From: JAHEFU01 sp041395205
GTDB taxonomy: Bacteria > 4484-113 > JAFGCY01
Length of the DNA stretch: 64,000 nt
Assembly (NCBI GenBank): GCA_041395205.1
Contig: JAWLAZ010000001.1
Coordinates: 1,798,001-1,862,000 of the forward strand
Direction of reading: 5' to 3'
The position numbers and the translations under genes were made by a program. The notes under the pieces are model-generated. The model was not told the origin of the DNA, made no database searches, and worked only from the letters and a program-made list of their open reading frames with translations. This document shows, piece by piece, positions 28,946 to 35,411 of the stretch. Numbering within the stretch: position 1 is the stretch's first letter; every line of letters starts with the position of its first letter.

Positions 28946-29218
28946 TCAGCCCTGGCTGGTGGTCAGTTCAGCCATTTCCGGGAGGAAGGCCAGCAGCTGC
29001 GCGGGATAGTCCTGCAGGGACTTCTCGCGCTGGCAGGCGCGCAGTACCCTGCCGTACACGGGGTCGTCCAGTTCGCCCTTGCGGACGAGGCGGCCCAGCG
29101 TGCGGATGGCCTGCAGCAGCTCAATGGAATCCCGGGAGTCAATGCTGCGGTCGCTGCGGACGGTTTCCTTCATGTCGTCAATGATGCTCATGAACTGATC
29201 AAGATCAAAGGCTCTCAT
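28946..29218 (-). CDS. Small protein, paralogue of the protein at 29377-29619
   Basis: Product of 90 aa from the ATG at 29218, with AAGGAAG upstream. Helical and charged, no signal or membrane span: FMSIIDDMKETVRSDRSID then LLQAIRTLGRLVRKGELDD and YPAQLLAFLPEM. The pattern aligns with the next gene (MxxI..M...VR.D...D, L...KG, and a final QLL..F segment). Function unknown. It follows the methyltransferase gene tail-to-tail. Confidence 0.6.
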   Translation of the reverse strand: MRAFDLDQFMSIIDDMKETVRSDRSIDSRDSIELLQAIRTLGRLVRKGELDDPVYGRVLRACQREKSLQDYPAQLLAFLPEMAELTTSQG

Positions 29219-29376
29219 CTTCAAGCACTTCCTTAACGGAAAAGTAAGCAATTCAGCAGTGATGAACTGCCTGAATACTAACAGACTGGTCGGCGTGTTT
29301 GGTTAAGCAATGGTTAAGACGGCGGGTTTTTCCCGCAGGTGCAATTGCCTGTTTTCCAGGCGCAGGGCCGGGATGT

Positions 29377-29619
29377 TCAGCAGAAGATCTGCCTGTGCAG
29401 CTGCTCGGTGAAACCGGTCAGGACCGGCATCCGCCACTGGCTGGAGGCCCGTTGCCATTTCTCCTCGAGCTGGCTGTCGCCCTTCAGTTCATCCCAGAAG
29501 CGGTCAAGCGAGAGGATCAGCTCAAGGGCCTGTTCCTTGTCCAGGTTGGAGTCATTGCGGATCACGCTTTCCATCTCGTGCAGGATGTTCATGACCCGGA
29601 CTCGCGTCAGGTTATCCAT
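29377..29619 (-). CDS. Small protein, paralogue of the protein at 28946-29218
   Basis: Product of 80 aa from the ATG at 29619 (ATG 29625 also possible), 8 nt after GAGGAA. Sequence runs VRVMNILHEMESVIRNDSNL, LELILSLDRFWDELKGD and TGFTEQLHRQIF. It shares spacing and key positions with its neighbour, so the pair probably arose by duplication. No family recognised; all-helical fold expected. Confidence 0.55.
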   Translation of the reverse strand: MDNLTRVRVMNILHEMESVIRNDSNLDKEQALELILSLDRFWDELKGDSQLEEKWQRASSQWRMPVLTGFTEQLHRQIFC

Positions 29620-29771
29620 ACCCATTTCCTCTGAGTAGCGCTGCCTGCTGCATCCGGCGGGTCGGACACAGGGTTGTCGTGGTTCGTCGTCCCGATTCAG
29701 GCAAATCCCTCCGCTCTGTTCAGAGCATAACAGGACAGCGCGCTGACTGCAGTCCCAAAGCGGGATGAAAC

Positions 29772-30797
29772 TCAGACATAACCTGCTTCGCTGCGCGGCG
29801 GGCGGGTCATCAGGCGCATCAGCGACTCGCGCGGTTCGGCCCCGCAGTGCAGGATGCGGTAGACCTCCTCGGCGATCGGGAGGTCCGGCCAGTTGCCATC
29901 CGTGTGGTCGGCGGGCCAGTTGTGCAGGGCCAGGCAGGCCTGGATGCCTTCGGCAACCTGGGTCATCTCTTTCTGGATCGTGGCCAGGTCCTGGCCGCGG
30001 CCCAGCCGCATCCCGACCTGGAAGTTGCGGCTGAGTTCCGAGCTGCAGGTCACGATCAGGTCGCCGAGGCCGGCCAGACCGCTCAGTGAGGCCGGATCTC
30101 CGCCGAAATAGGCGGTGAGCCGCGACATCTCCGCCAGTCCCCGCGTGATCAGGGCGGCCCGGGCGTTGTTGCCAAGCCCCAGTTCCGTGAGCAGCCCCGC
30201 GGCGATGGCTAGGATGTTCTTATAGAAGCCGCTGACCTCCACGCCGACCAGGTCAGAACCCGTATAGACGCGGAATGTGTCGCTCAGCAGCTGGCGCTGC
30301 ACCTGCTGGGCGGCCGCTTCCGGTCCGCAGACCACGGCGGCGGCGGGCAGCCCGCTGACAATCTCGCTTGCGAGGTTCGGTCCGCTGAGGTGCAGGATTT
30401 CATATCCATGTAACGTCTGGGCCAGCCAGTCGTCTGTTCTCTGGGTCGGATCAAGCAGGAGACCCTTCGTGCAGTTGATCAGCAGCATTCCTGACTTACA
30501 GGCATTGCGCCAATCGGTTATTTTAGATAGAATAAACGAGCGAATGAACTTCGTGGGTACGACCAGGTAGACGAGTTCTGAATGGTTGAGGGTCTCGGAT
30601 AGTTTCCCCGTGGCACTGATTCCTTCAGGCAGCACCAGATCTGGAAAGTATGCGGAGTTTCTGCGGTTGATGTTGATGTCATCCGCGATAGTGTGGTTTC
30701 GGCAATAAATGCTGACGGAAATGTTGTTACGGGCCAGCAGGACGGCTAAGGCCGTTCCCCAGCTGCCACTTCCGATCACTGATGCTTTATTGCCCAT
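29772..30797 (-). CDS. gpsA: NAD(P)-dependent glycerol-3-phosphate dehydrogenase
   Basis: Product of 341 aa from the ATG at 30797. N-terminal dinucleotide fold ASVIGSGSWGTALAVLLARN, then LINCTKGLLLD, LSGPNLASEIVSGLPAAAVV, the catalytic-lysine region VEVSGFYKNILAIAAGLLTELGLGNNA, then SGLAGLGDLIVTC and SRNFQVGMRLGRG. It makes sn-glycerol-3-phosphate for phospholipids. The family usually has SGPxxAxE; here it is SGPNLASE, intact. The start is set by a TATAAT box 7 nt upstream and no ribosome site; an in-frame start at 30911 adds non-conserved sequence. Confidence 0.95.
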   Translation of the reverse strand: MGNKASVIGSGSWGTALAVLLARNNISVSIYCRNHTIADDININRRNSAYFPDLVLPEGISATGKLSETLNHSELVYLVVPTKFIRSFILSKITDWRNACKSGMLLINCTKGLLLDPTQRTDDWLAQTLHGYEILHLSGPNLASEIVSGLPAAAVVCGPEAAAQQVQRQLLSDTFRVYTGSDLVGVEVSGFYKNILAIAAGLLTELGLGNNARAALITRGLAEMSRLTAYFGGDPASLSGLAGLGDLIVTCSSELSRNFQVGMRLGRGQDLATIQKEMTQVAEGIQACLALHNWPADHTDGNWPDLPIAEEVYRILHCGAEPRESLMRLMTRPPRSEAGYV

Positions 30798-30804
30798 GGA
30801 AGGG

Positions 30805-30810
30805 ATTATA
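30805..30810 (-). promoter_or_regulatory. -10 box for a probable leaderless start (gpsA)
   Basis: A perfect TATAAT on the minus strand lies 7 bases before the ATG at 30797; no -35 or ribosome site is seen. Confidence 0.5.
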
Positions 30811-30944
30811 GCTTTGCACTGCATGGTGAACGGACACGCGCCTCCACCCAAGGAGGATCTTGGACTGGAAGGAGCCAAGCGCGCCAGCGCTTCGATCCAA
30901 AAGACGAACAATCTGTAATTCTTGAAGTTGGTTGGTTCAGAAAT

Positions 30945-31958
30945 ATGAGTACGGCATCATCACAGAAGTCCATCGTGGATACGACGGCAACCGTGAATCA
31001 GAAGGAACGCATCGAATGGCTGCATGAGCAGCTCAAGGATGACAAGTTCCCGAACCATTCCGCGCTCGTCGAGAAATTCAACGTGACCCCGGTTGTGGCC
31101 TACCGCGACCTGGATTACCTGAAATACATCCTCAAGGCCCCGCTGGTCTATGACTACAACGCGGGCGGCTACCGCTACAGCAAGAAGCGCTACAAACTAC
31201 CCGAGATGCGCTTCACCGAGGGCGAGCTGGCCAGCCTGCTCGTGCTGGGTGAGCTGCGCAAGGCCTACGAGGGCAGCGAGATCGAGGCCCCGCTCGGGAC
31301 CGCGCTCGACCTGATGACCGAGAACCTCAACGACCACGTGAAGCTGGACCAGGAAAGCCTCGACCAGATCCTCCAGGTGGACATCGAGCCCTTCCCCTAC
31401 ATCGACATCAAGGTCTTCCAGGATCTGCTGCAGGCGATCCGCAACAGCGAAAGCATCGTGATCAAGTACTTCTCCGGGCAGAAGGCGATCATCGTTGACA
31501 AGCCCTGCGACCCCTACCAGCTGCTCAACTTCAAGGACAACTGGTACCTCGTGGCCTTCTGCCACGAGAAACAGGACTACCGCGACTTCCTCTGCTCCCG
31601 CATCATGGCGGTGGAGCACACCAACGTGACCTTCCTCGCCGACCCGGACTTCTCGCTGGAGACGCACAAGCGTGAGAGCCAGCTGTTCGCGAGCGAGGCC
31701 CCCACCGTGGAGATCGTCGCGGAGTTCGACAAGTACGCCGCGCACTGGATCCGCCTGAAGGAGGTCCACCCCAGCCAGAAGGTGCTGGAGCGCAGCGACG
31801 GCAGCCTTGAGGTGAGCTTCAAGGTCAGCTCGATGGAGAACATCATGCGCTGGATCCTCAGCTTCGGCGAGCATGCCCGGATCCTGGCCCCGCTGGAACT
31901 GCAGGAGCGCGTGCGCCGCACCATCGGCCGCATGAATTACCTGTACAACCGGTTCTAG
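30945..31958 (+). CDS. WYL-domain transcriptional regulator
   Basis: Product of 337 aa from the ATG at 30945. An N-terminal HTH_11-like domain (residues about 18-75: KERIEWLHEQLKDDKFPNHS, then VAYRDLDYLKYILKAPLVYD) is followed by the WYL domain (about 165-235, IVIKYFSG, PYQLLNFKDNWYLVAFCHEK, DYRDFLCSRI) and a C-terminal WCX-like extension ending RRTIGRMNYLYN. WYL proteins bind nucleic acid ligands and often regulate DNA-damage or defence genes. The transcript runs into the tandem hairpins at 31955 and the terminator at 32088. Confidence 0.88.
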   Translation: MSTASSQKSIVDTTATVNQKERIEWLHEQLKDDKFPNHSALVEKFNVTPVVAYRDLDYLKYILKAPLVYDYNAGGYRYSKKRYKLPEMRFTEGELASLLVLGELRKAYEGSEIEAPLGTALDLMTENLNDHVKLDQESLDQILQVDIEPFPYIDIKVFQDLLQAIRNSESIVIKYFSGQKAIIVDKPCDPYQLLNFKDNWYLVAFCHEKQDYRDFLCSRIMAVEHTNVTFLADPDFSLETHKRESQLFASEAPTVEIVAEFDKYAAHWIRLKEVHPSQKVLERSDGSLEVSFKVSSMENIMRWILSFGEHARILAPLELQERVRRTIGRMNYLYNRF

Positions 31959-32016
31959 GAGGTCCGGAGCAATCCGGACAAACTGCTAGGAGGTCCGGAG
32001 CAATCCGGACAAACTG
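31955..32016 (+). repeat. Two perfect 31-bp direct repeats, each a GCAA-capped hairpin
   Basis: Units at 31955-31985 and 31986-32016 are identical. Each contains GTCCGGA-GCAA-TCCGGAC, a 7-bp stem with a GNRA tetraloop. The first unit overlaps the stop codon of the WYL gene. A third inverted repeat (GGCGGCAT/ATGCCGCC) follows at about 32046-32062. Confidence 0.9.
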
Positions 32017-32087
32017 GAAGAGCGCTTTCCAGGCGCCGTGTGGTCGGCGGCATGATGCCGCCGCTACGGATTGAATACATGAACACA

Positions 32088-32112
32088 GGCCGGGGGCGAC
32101 CCCGGCCTTTTT
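32088..32112 (+). terminator. Intrinsic terminator of the WYL gene
   Basis: GGCCGGGG (32088-32095), loop GCGA, CCCCGGCC (32100-32107), then TTTTT. Perfect 8-bp stem. Confidence 0.85.
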
Positions 32113-32121
32113 CTTGGCAGG

Positions 32122-32127
32122 TATAAT
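32122..32127 (+). promoter_or_regulatory. -10 box for a probable leaderless start (HicA-like module)
   Basis: A perfect TATAAT, followed by six bases and the ATG at 32134. It lies 9 bp after the T tract of the preceding terminator. Confidence 0.55.
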
Positions 32128-32133
32128 CCAGAT

Positions 32134-32442
32134 ATGACAACAGTAGCTTCCAGCAATACCCTGAACATCGAAGGCATCTTCGGAGCCAGTGGTCGCTACT
32201 ACCGATTCAGTCGGCCACTGGAGATGCAGATCGAACTGGATGAGGAGGGTTTGTGGCATCATCGACTGCCGGCCCTGAATCTGTGGACCTATGAGCCTGA
32301 TCGCAATGAGAGCCTGCGCGGCCTGCAGGAATTCCTCGATACCAACTATGAAACCTTCTGCCAGGCGAACGAGGAGAACCTCGCAGGCAGTGCCCGGGAG
32401 TACCGGAGCCTGCTGCTTGAGACAATCACCTCCGTCTACTGA
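32134..32442 (+). CDS. Candidate antitoxin-side protein of a HicA-like pair
   Basis: Product of 102 aa. Sequence such as RPLEMQIELDEEGLWHHRLP and LRGLQEFLDTNYETFCQANE suggests a compact alpha/beta protein without DNA-binding motif that I can see. The TGA overlaps the next ATG by one base, so the two are translationally coupled, as in toxin-antitoxin operons. The role is inferred from the partner and order; no known antitoxin family is recognised. Confidence 0.55.
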   Translation: MTTVASSNTLNIEGIFGASGRYYRFSRPLEMQIELDEEGLWHHRLPALNLWTYEPDRNESLRGLQEFLDTNYETFCQANEENLAGSAREYRSLLLETITSVY

Positions 32443-32720
32443 TGGTTGGCCGCAGCTCGCATGATATCGAACGCGCCCTGCTGCGCAAGGGTTTCCGGGC
32501 CCGGGATACACATCACCGGCAGTTCATGCTGTTTGACAAGGACCAGCCATTGCCAGTCTTCACATATCTGAGCCACGGTCGAAAGGAATATGGCGACAGA
32601 CTATTGGCAAATATAGCCAGACAGTTGCATCTGAACAAGGCAGAGCTGCTAAAGTTTATTGACTGCCGGATGAGTGGGGAGGATTACTTGGAAGTTCTTC
32701 AAGGCAAGGGAGTGATTTAG
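32442..32720 (+). CDS. HicA/YcfA-like small protein (candidate toxin)
   Basis: Product of 92 aa, starting SSHDIERALLRKGFRARDTH, then HRQFMLFDKDQPLPVFTYLS, HGRKEYGDRLLANIARQLHL and IDCRMSGEDYLEVLQGKGVI. The N-terminal half follows the HicA double-stranded-RNA-binding-like pattern, including the histidine in THHRQF that in HicA is catalytic. The longer C-terminus occurs in a HicA-related branch without proven toxicity. By family it could be an mRNA interferase. Coupled to the gene upstream. Confidence 0.6.
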   Translation: MVGRSSHDIERALLRKGFRARDTHHRQFMLFDKDQPLPVFTYLSHGRKEYGDRLLANIARQLHLNKAELLKFIDCRMSGEDYLEVLQGKGVI

Positions 32721-32768
32721 CCGGACAGGGACTTTCCCTTGGTCAGCCCCAATAGCATTTGAATCAAA

Positions 32769-33359
32769 ATGAACCAGCCGCCGAAAATCCATCCCTTCAA
32801 GAACCTCTACACAAAGCAGGAGCAGGCTCTGCTGCACTGGGAAGAAAAGCCTCTGCCCGCTGCGCTGCCTGAATCAATCAGAGAGCTGGCAATCCGAGGA
32901 GAAGATTGCCATCCTTTCCTGGCAGGCAGGAAAGTCTGGTTCTGGGATAAACAGAGACTGCATGCTCTTCTGACGTATCTGGAAACTTCCAGTTCTGCTG
33001 AGAGTGTTGGCGCGCACATCATGATTGACTTTGTGCTTGCCATGGAAAAGAAGGATGCCGAGTATGAGTTAGGACACTTTGAGGATGGCCTGGACCTGTT
33101 TGAAGCGCTTGAACCGGAAGATGTGCGAAACTGGCTGGCAAAGCAGGAACGGTTGAATCCGGATAAGGAATACTTGTATTCGGTTGACTTTTGCCCTGTT
33201 GTGCAAGGAACTGCTCCCGGAAGCCATCGAGGGCAATTGTTGCCAAGATACACGGGCCCAAAACTAAATTGGCTTAGAATCGCGATCCTGACACTTGTCC
33301 TGGGATATGCATTCTATGCAATGACAAGTTGTTACATAACCAATGGATTGCGATTTTGA
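32769..33359 (+). CDS. C-tail-anchored membrane protein of unknown function
   Basis: Product of 196 aa from the ATG at 32769. The first 165 residues are soluble and charged (IHPFKNLYTKQEQALLHWEE; YELGHFEDGLDLFEALEPED). A single hydrophobic span (about 168-188, LRIAILTLVLGYAFYAM) lies near the C-terminus. No family recognised. The gene is visibly more A/T-rich than its neighbours, which suggests different ancestry. Confidence 0.6.
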   Translation: MNQPPKIHPFKNLYTKQEQALLHWEEKPLPAALPESIRELAIRGEDCHPFLAGRKVWFWDKQRLHALLTYLETSSSAESVGAHIMIDFVLAMEKKDAEYELGHFEDGLDLFEALEPEDVRNWLAKQERLNPDKEYLYSVDFCPVVQGTAPGSHRGQLLPRYTGPKLNWLRIAILTLVLGYAFYAMTSCYITNGLRF

Positions 33360-33395
33360 TCGGTTTCAGAAACCAATCATCATGATCTCACAGTT

Positions 33396-33413
33396 GCCAG
33401 ACTGAAGTCTGGC
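33396..33413. terminator. Hairpin between two convergent genes
   Basis: GCCAGAC-TGAA-GTCTGGC is a perfect 7-bp stem with a 4-nt loop, between the tail-anchored protein gene and the vWA gene. No T tract on either side, so termination activity is uncertain. Confidence 0.35.
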
Positions 33414-33420
33414 CTCCGCT

Positions 33421-34821
33421 TCAGCTCTTCTTCTTGCCGCGTTCCATGTCGTAGTCGACCGCGCTCATGGTCTTCGTGGCGTCGTCAATGTCACCGCGGC
33501 TCAGCTTCTGGATGATCGTGCCCACCATCGTCGCGTCATCGCTGCGCCCGGCGGCGTTGAGCGAGGCCTCGGCCTGCTGGATGATCATCGTGGCCGTGCC
33601 GACGTCCGTCGCCATCATCGCCGCCGCACGCTTCAGGTTGGCGACGATGTCCTTCTCGCGCATCACCTGCTCGACCACAGGGTCGATCCCGCCGAGGATG
33701 CTGTCCTTGTCGTCGGTGAACTCGACCACGAAATCCCCCTTCAGCGTGCGCTTCTCGGTCTGGCCGAAGTAGCGGAAGGAGAGCTCGCTCTGCACCATGC
33801 GGAAACGGGCCTTCGGATGCGGCTTGGCCCCTAGCTGCATCAGCACCGGCAGGCTCTCGCCGTTGGCCAGGTCCGGCAGGTCGATCGTGACCGTGCTGCC
33901 ACCCTTTGCGAACTCATGGCCATAGACGTTCGTGATCTCCACGTCCTTCGCGAGCGACAGGCGCAGGCTGACGTTCGTCGCCACCGTGCCGAACACGCTC
34001 TTCAGTTCCCTGTCGAAGACATCCGGGATGTTGTCAATCGAGTCGATGTAGTAGTAGTTGCCGCGCGTGTTCTTGGCGATGCCTCGCATCAGCTCCTCGT
34101 TGTACTCGATCCCCAGCCCGACGGTGCTGATCGTCGCACCCTTGGCGCGGTAGTTGCGGGACTCGGCGATGATGTCGGCATACTCCACGATGCCCTCGTT
34201 GGCCTCACCGTCCGTGAGCAGGATCACGCGCGAGAGCGCCTGCGGCGTGCCGACCTTCAGCAGCTCCTCAGCCGCGGTCGCCATCCCCGCGTACAGGTTC
34301 GTGGTGCCCTTGGGGCGGATCCGCCCGACATGCTGCTTGATCAGCTCGCGGTTGAGTACGCGGCTGGCCGGCATCAGGGTCTCGACGCTTTCGCCGAAGG
34401 TCACGATGCTCAGCATGTCGGCATCCGTGAGCTGGTCCACGATCAGGCTGACCGCGGTCTTCACGCTTTCGATGGGCTTGCCTTCCATGGATCCGGAGCG
34501 GTCGATCGCCAGCGCCAGGGCCACGGGAGCGCGGGCTTCCATCCCGCCGCTGAAGAAGGAGCTGATGTCCGCCAGCAGGTAGTTCTGCACGGTCTGGCCG
34601 GTCAGCGCGTAGGTATTGTGCGCACGCAGCCTGTATTCCACCACGGGCTTGATGCTGCTCAGGTCCACGGTCGCGGCCCGGCCCGCCACCACCGTCCCGT
34701 CCGCACTGGCCTGGCTGACCACCACCGTCGCATCGCCGCTGGCGGCCGCCACCACCGTGGCCTCACCCTGGGCTACGCCGGGCGCGATGATCGTGGCGTC
34801 GGAATCCTGCTTGTCAGTCAT
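33421..34821 (-). CDS. vWA-domain protein with N-terminal threonine-valine repeats
   Basis: Product of 466 aa from the ATG at 34821, after GAAGGTG. The first 55 residues hold four similar units (DATIIAP, EATVVAA, DATVVVS, DGTVVAG). The vWA domain (about residues 95-270) has the metal site DRSGSM, then KGTTNLYAGM and ILLTDGEANEG, so the MIDAS is intact. The remainder includes a beta-rich segment and a C-terminal helical part. There is no signal peptide or membrane span. Similar proteins take part in protein-complex assembly or signalling; the repeated D/E-x-T-V-V motifs could be phosphorylation sites read by FHA domains, but that is inference. Confidence 0.8.
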   Translation of the reverse strand: MTDKQDSDATIIAPGVAQGEATVVAAASGDATVVVSQASADGTVVAGRAATVDLSSIKPVVEYRLRAHNTYALTGQTVQNYLLADISSFFSGGMEARAPVALALAIDRSGSMEGKPIESVKTAVSLIVDQLTDADMLSIVTFGESVETLMPASRVLNRELIKQHVGRIRPKGTTNLYAGMATAAEELLKVGTPQALSRVILLTDGEANEGIVEYADIIAESRNYRAKGATISTVGLGIEYNEELMRGIAKNTRGNYYYIDSIDNIPDVFDRELKSVFGTVATNVSLRLSLAKDVEITNVYGHEFAKGGSTVTIDLPDLANGESLPVLMQLGAKPHPKARFRMVQSELSFRYFGQTEKRTLKGDFVVEFTDDKDSILGGIDPVVEQVMREKDIVANLKRAAAMMATDVGTATMIIQQAEASLNAAGRSDDATMVGTIIQKLSRGDIDDATKTMSAVDYDMERGKKKS

Positions 34822-34885
34822 GGGCTGCACCTTCGTGTTGCTTGCTACCGGGAGTGAATTGATCTACTGTCCCGGTTTCTAGACC

Positions 34886-34891
34886 ATTATA
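34886..34891 (-). promoter_or_regulatory. -10 box upstream of the vWA gene
   Basis: A perfect TATAAT on the minus strand lies about 65 bp before the ATG at 34821. TTCCAC 16 bp upstream is a weak -35 candidate. Confidence 0.5.
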
Positions 34892-34940
34892 GGAGCGGTA
34901 GTGTTTCGTGGAAGTTGGGCTGATCCGCCGGAGAAAAATG

Positions 34941-34975
34941 AAAAAGGGACATCAGCGCTGCACGTGCGATGCCCC
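34941..34975 (-). terminator. Minus-strand terminator without an upstream gene
   Basis: On the minus strand GGGGCATC (34975-34968) pairs with GATGTCCC (34953-34946) with one mismatch, and TTTTT follows. No minus-strand gene precedes it; a TATAAT at 34993-34988 on the same strand is the only promoter-like signal nearby. Confidence 0.4.
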
Positions 34976-35147
34976 TGTGAGCTTCAGATTATAGACACTG
35001 ATCCCCGGAATGCTACCCGCTCTGTGAATTTTCCGGGTGGGATATTGGAAAACCAATTCAGCCATCAGGGACAGCTTCTGTCCGGCTCCGGAACTGACCC
35101 CCGTCCCTAACATCAAACGCCGGTTAAGCCTATATTCAATCGGCGTT

Positions 35148-35342
35148 ATGAAGCACCTGATCAACACACGTGTCCTGCCCCTGCTGCTCTGCGGACTGCT
35201 GCTGGGTTCCGCTCCGCTGCGTGTCGCCAGCCTGCTGCAGAGTGGCGAACTGCAGGCCCGCGGCATCGTTGAATCCGACTTCCTGCGGCCCGGCAGTTCC
35301 ATCCGCGGAATTGATGTCCGCCAGTGGCTGATCCGCTGCTGA
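35148..35342 (+). CDS. Small exported or membrane peptide
   Basis: Product of 64 aa, MKHLINTRVLPLLLCGLLLG then SAPLRVASLLQSGE. The first 24 residues look like a signal peptide or membrane anchor; the mature part would be about 40 aa. No ribosome site is strong; a TATATT box lies 11 nt upstream of the ATG. No family recognised. Confidence 0.4.
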   Translation: MKHLINTRVLPLLLCGLLLGSAPLRVASLLQSGELQARGIVESDFLRPGSSIRGIDVRQWLIRC

Positions 35343-35411
35343 AGCAGCCTCCCCCGATTCCCGCGCAGCCACTAAAATAGGTGGATTCCACGGAAACACC
35401 ATGGAGCACCC

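Noticed and set aside
34990..35110. Possible insertion-sequence remnant (sequence around the GGGGTCAGTTCC-like stretch)
   Set aside because: Only a short suggestive stretch; no transposase fragment, terminal repeats or target duplication can be seen.
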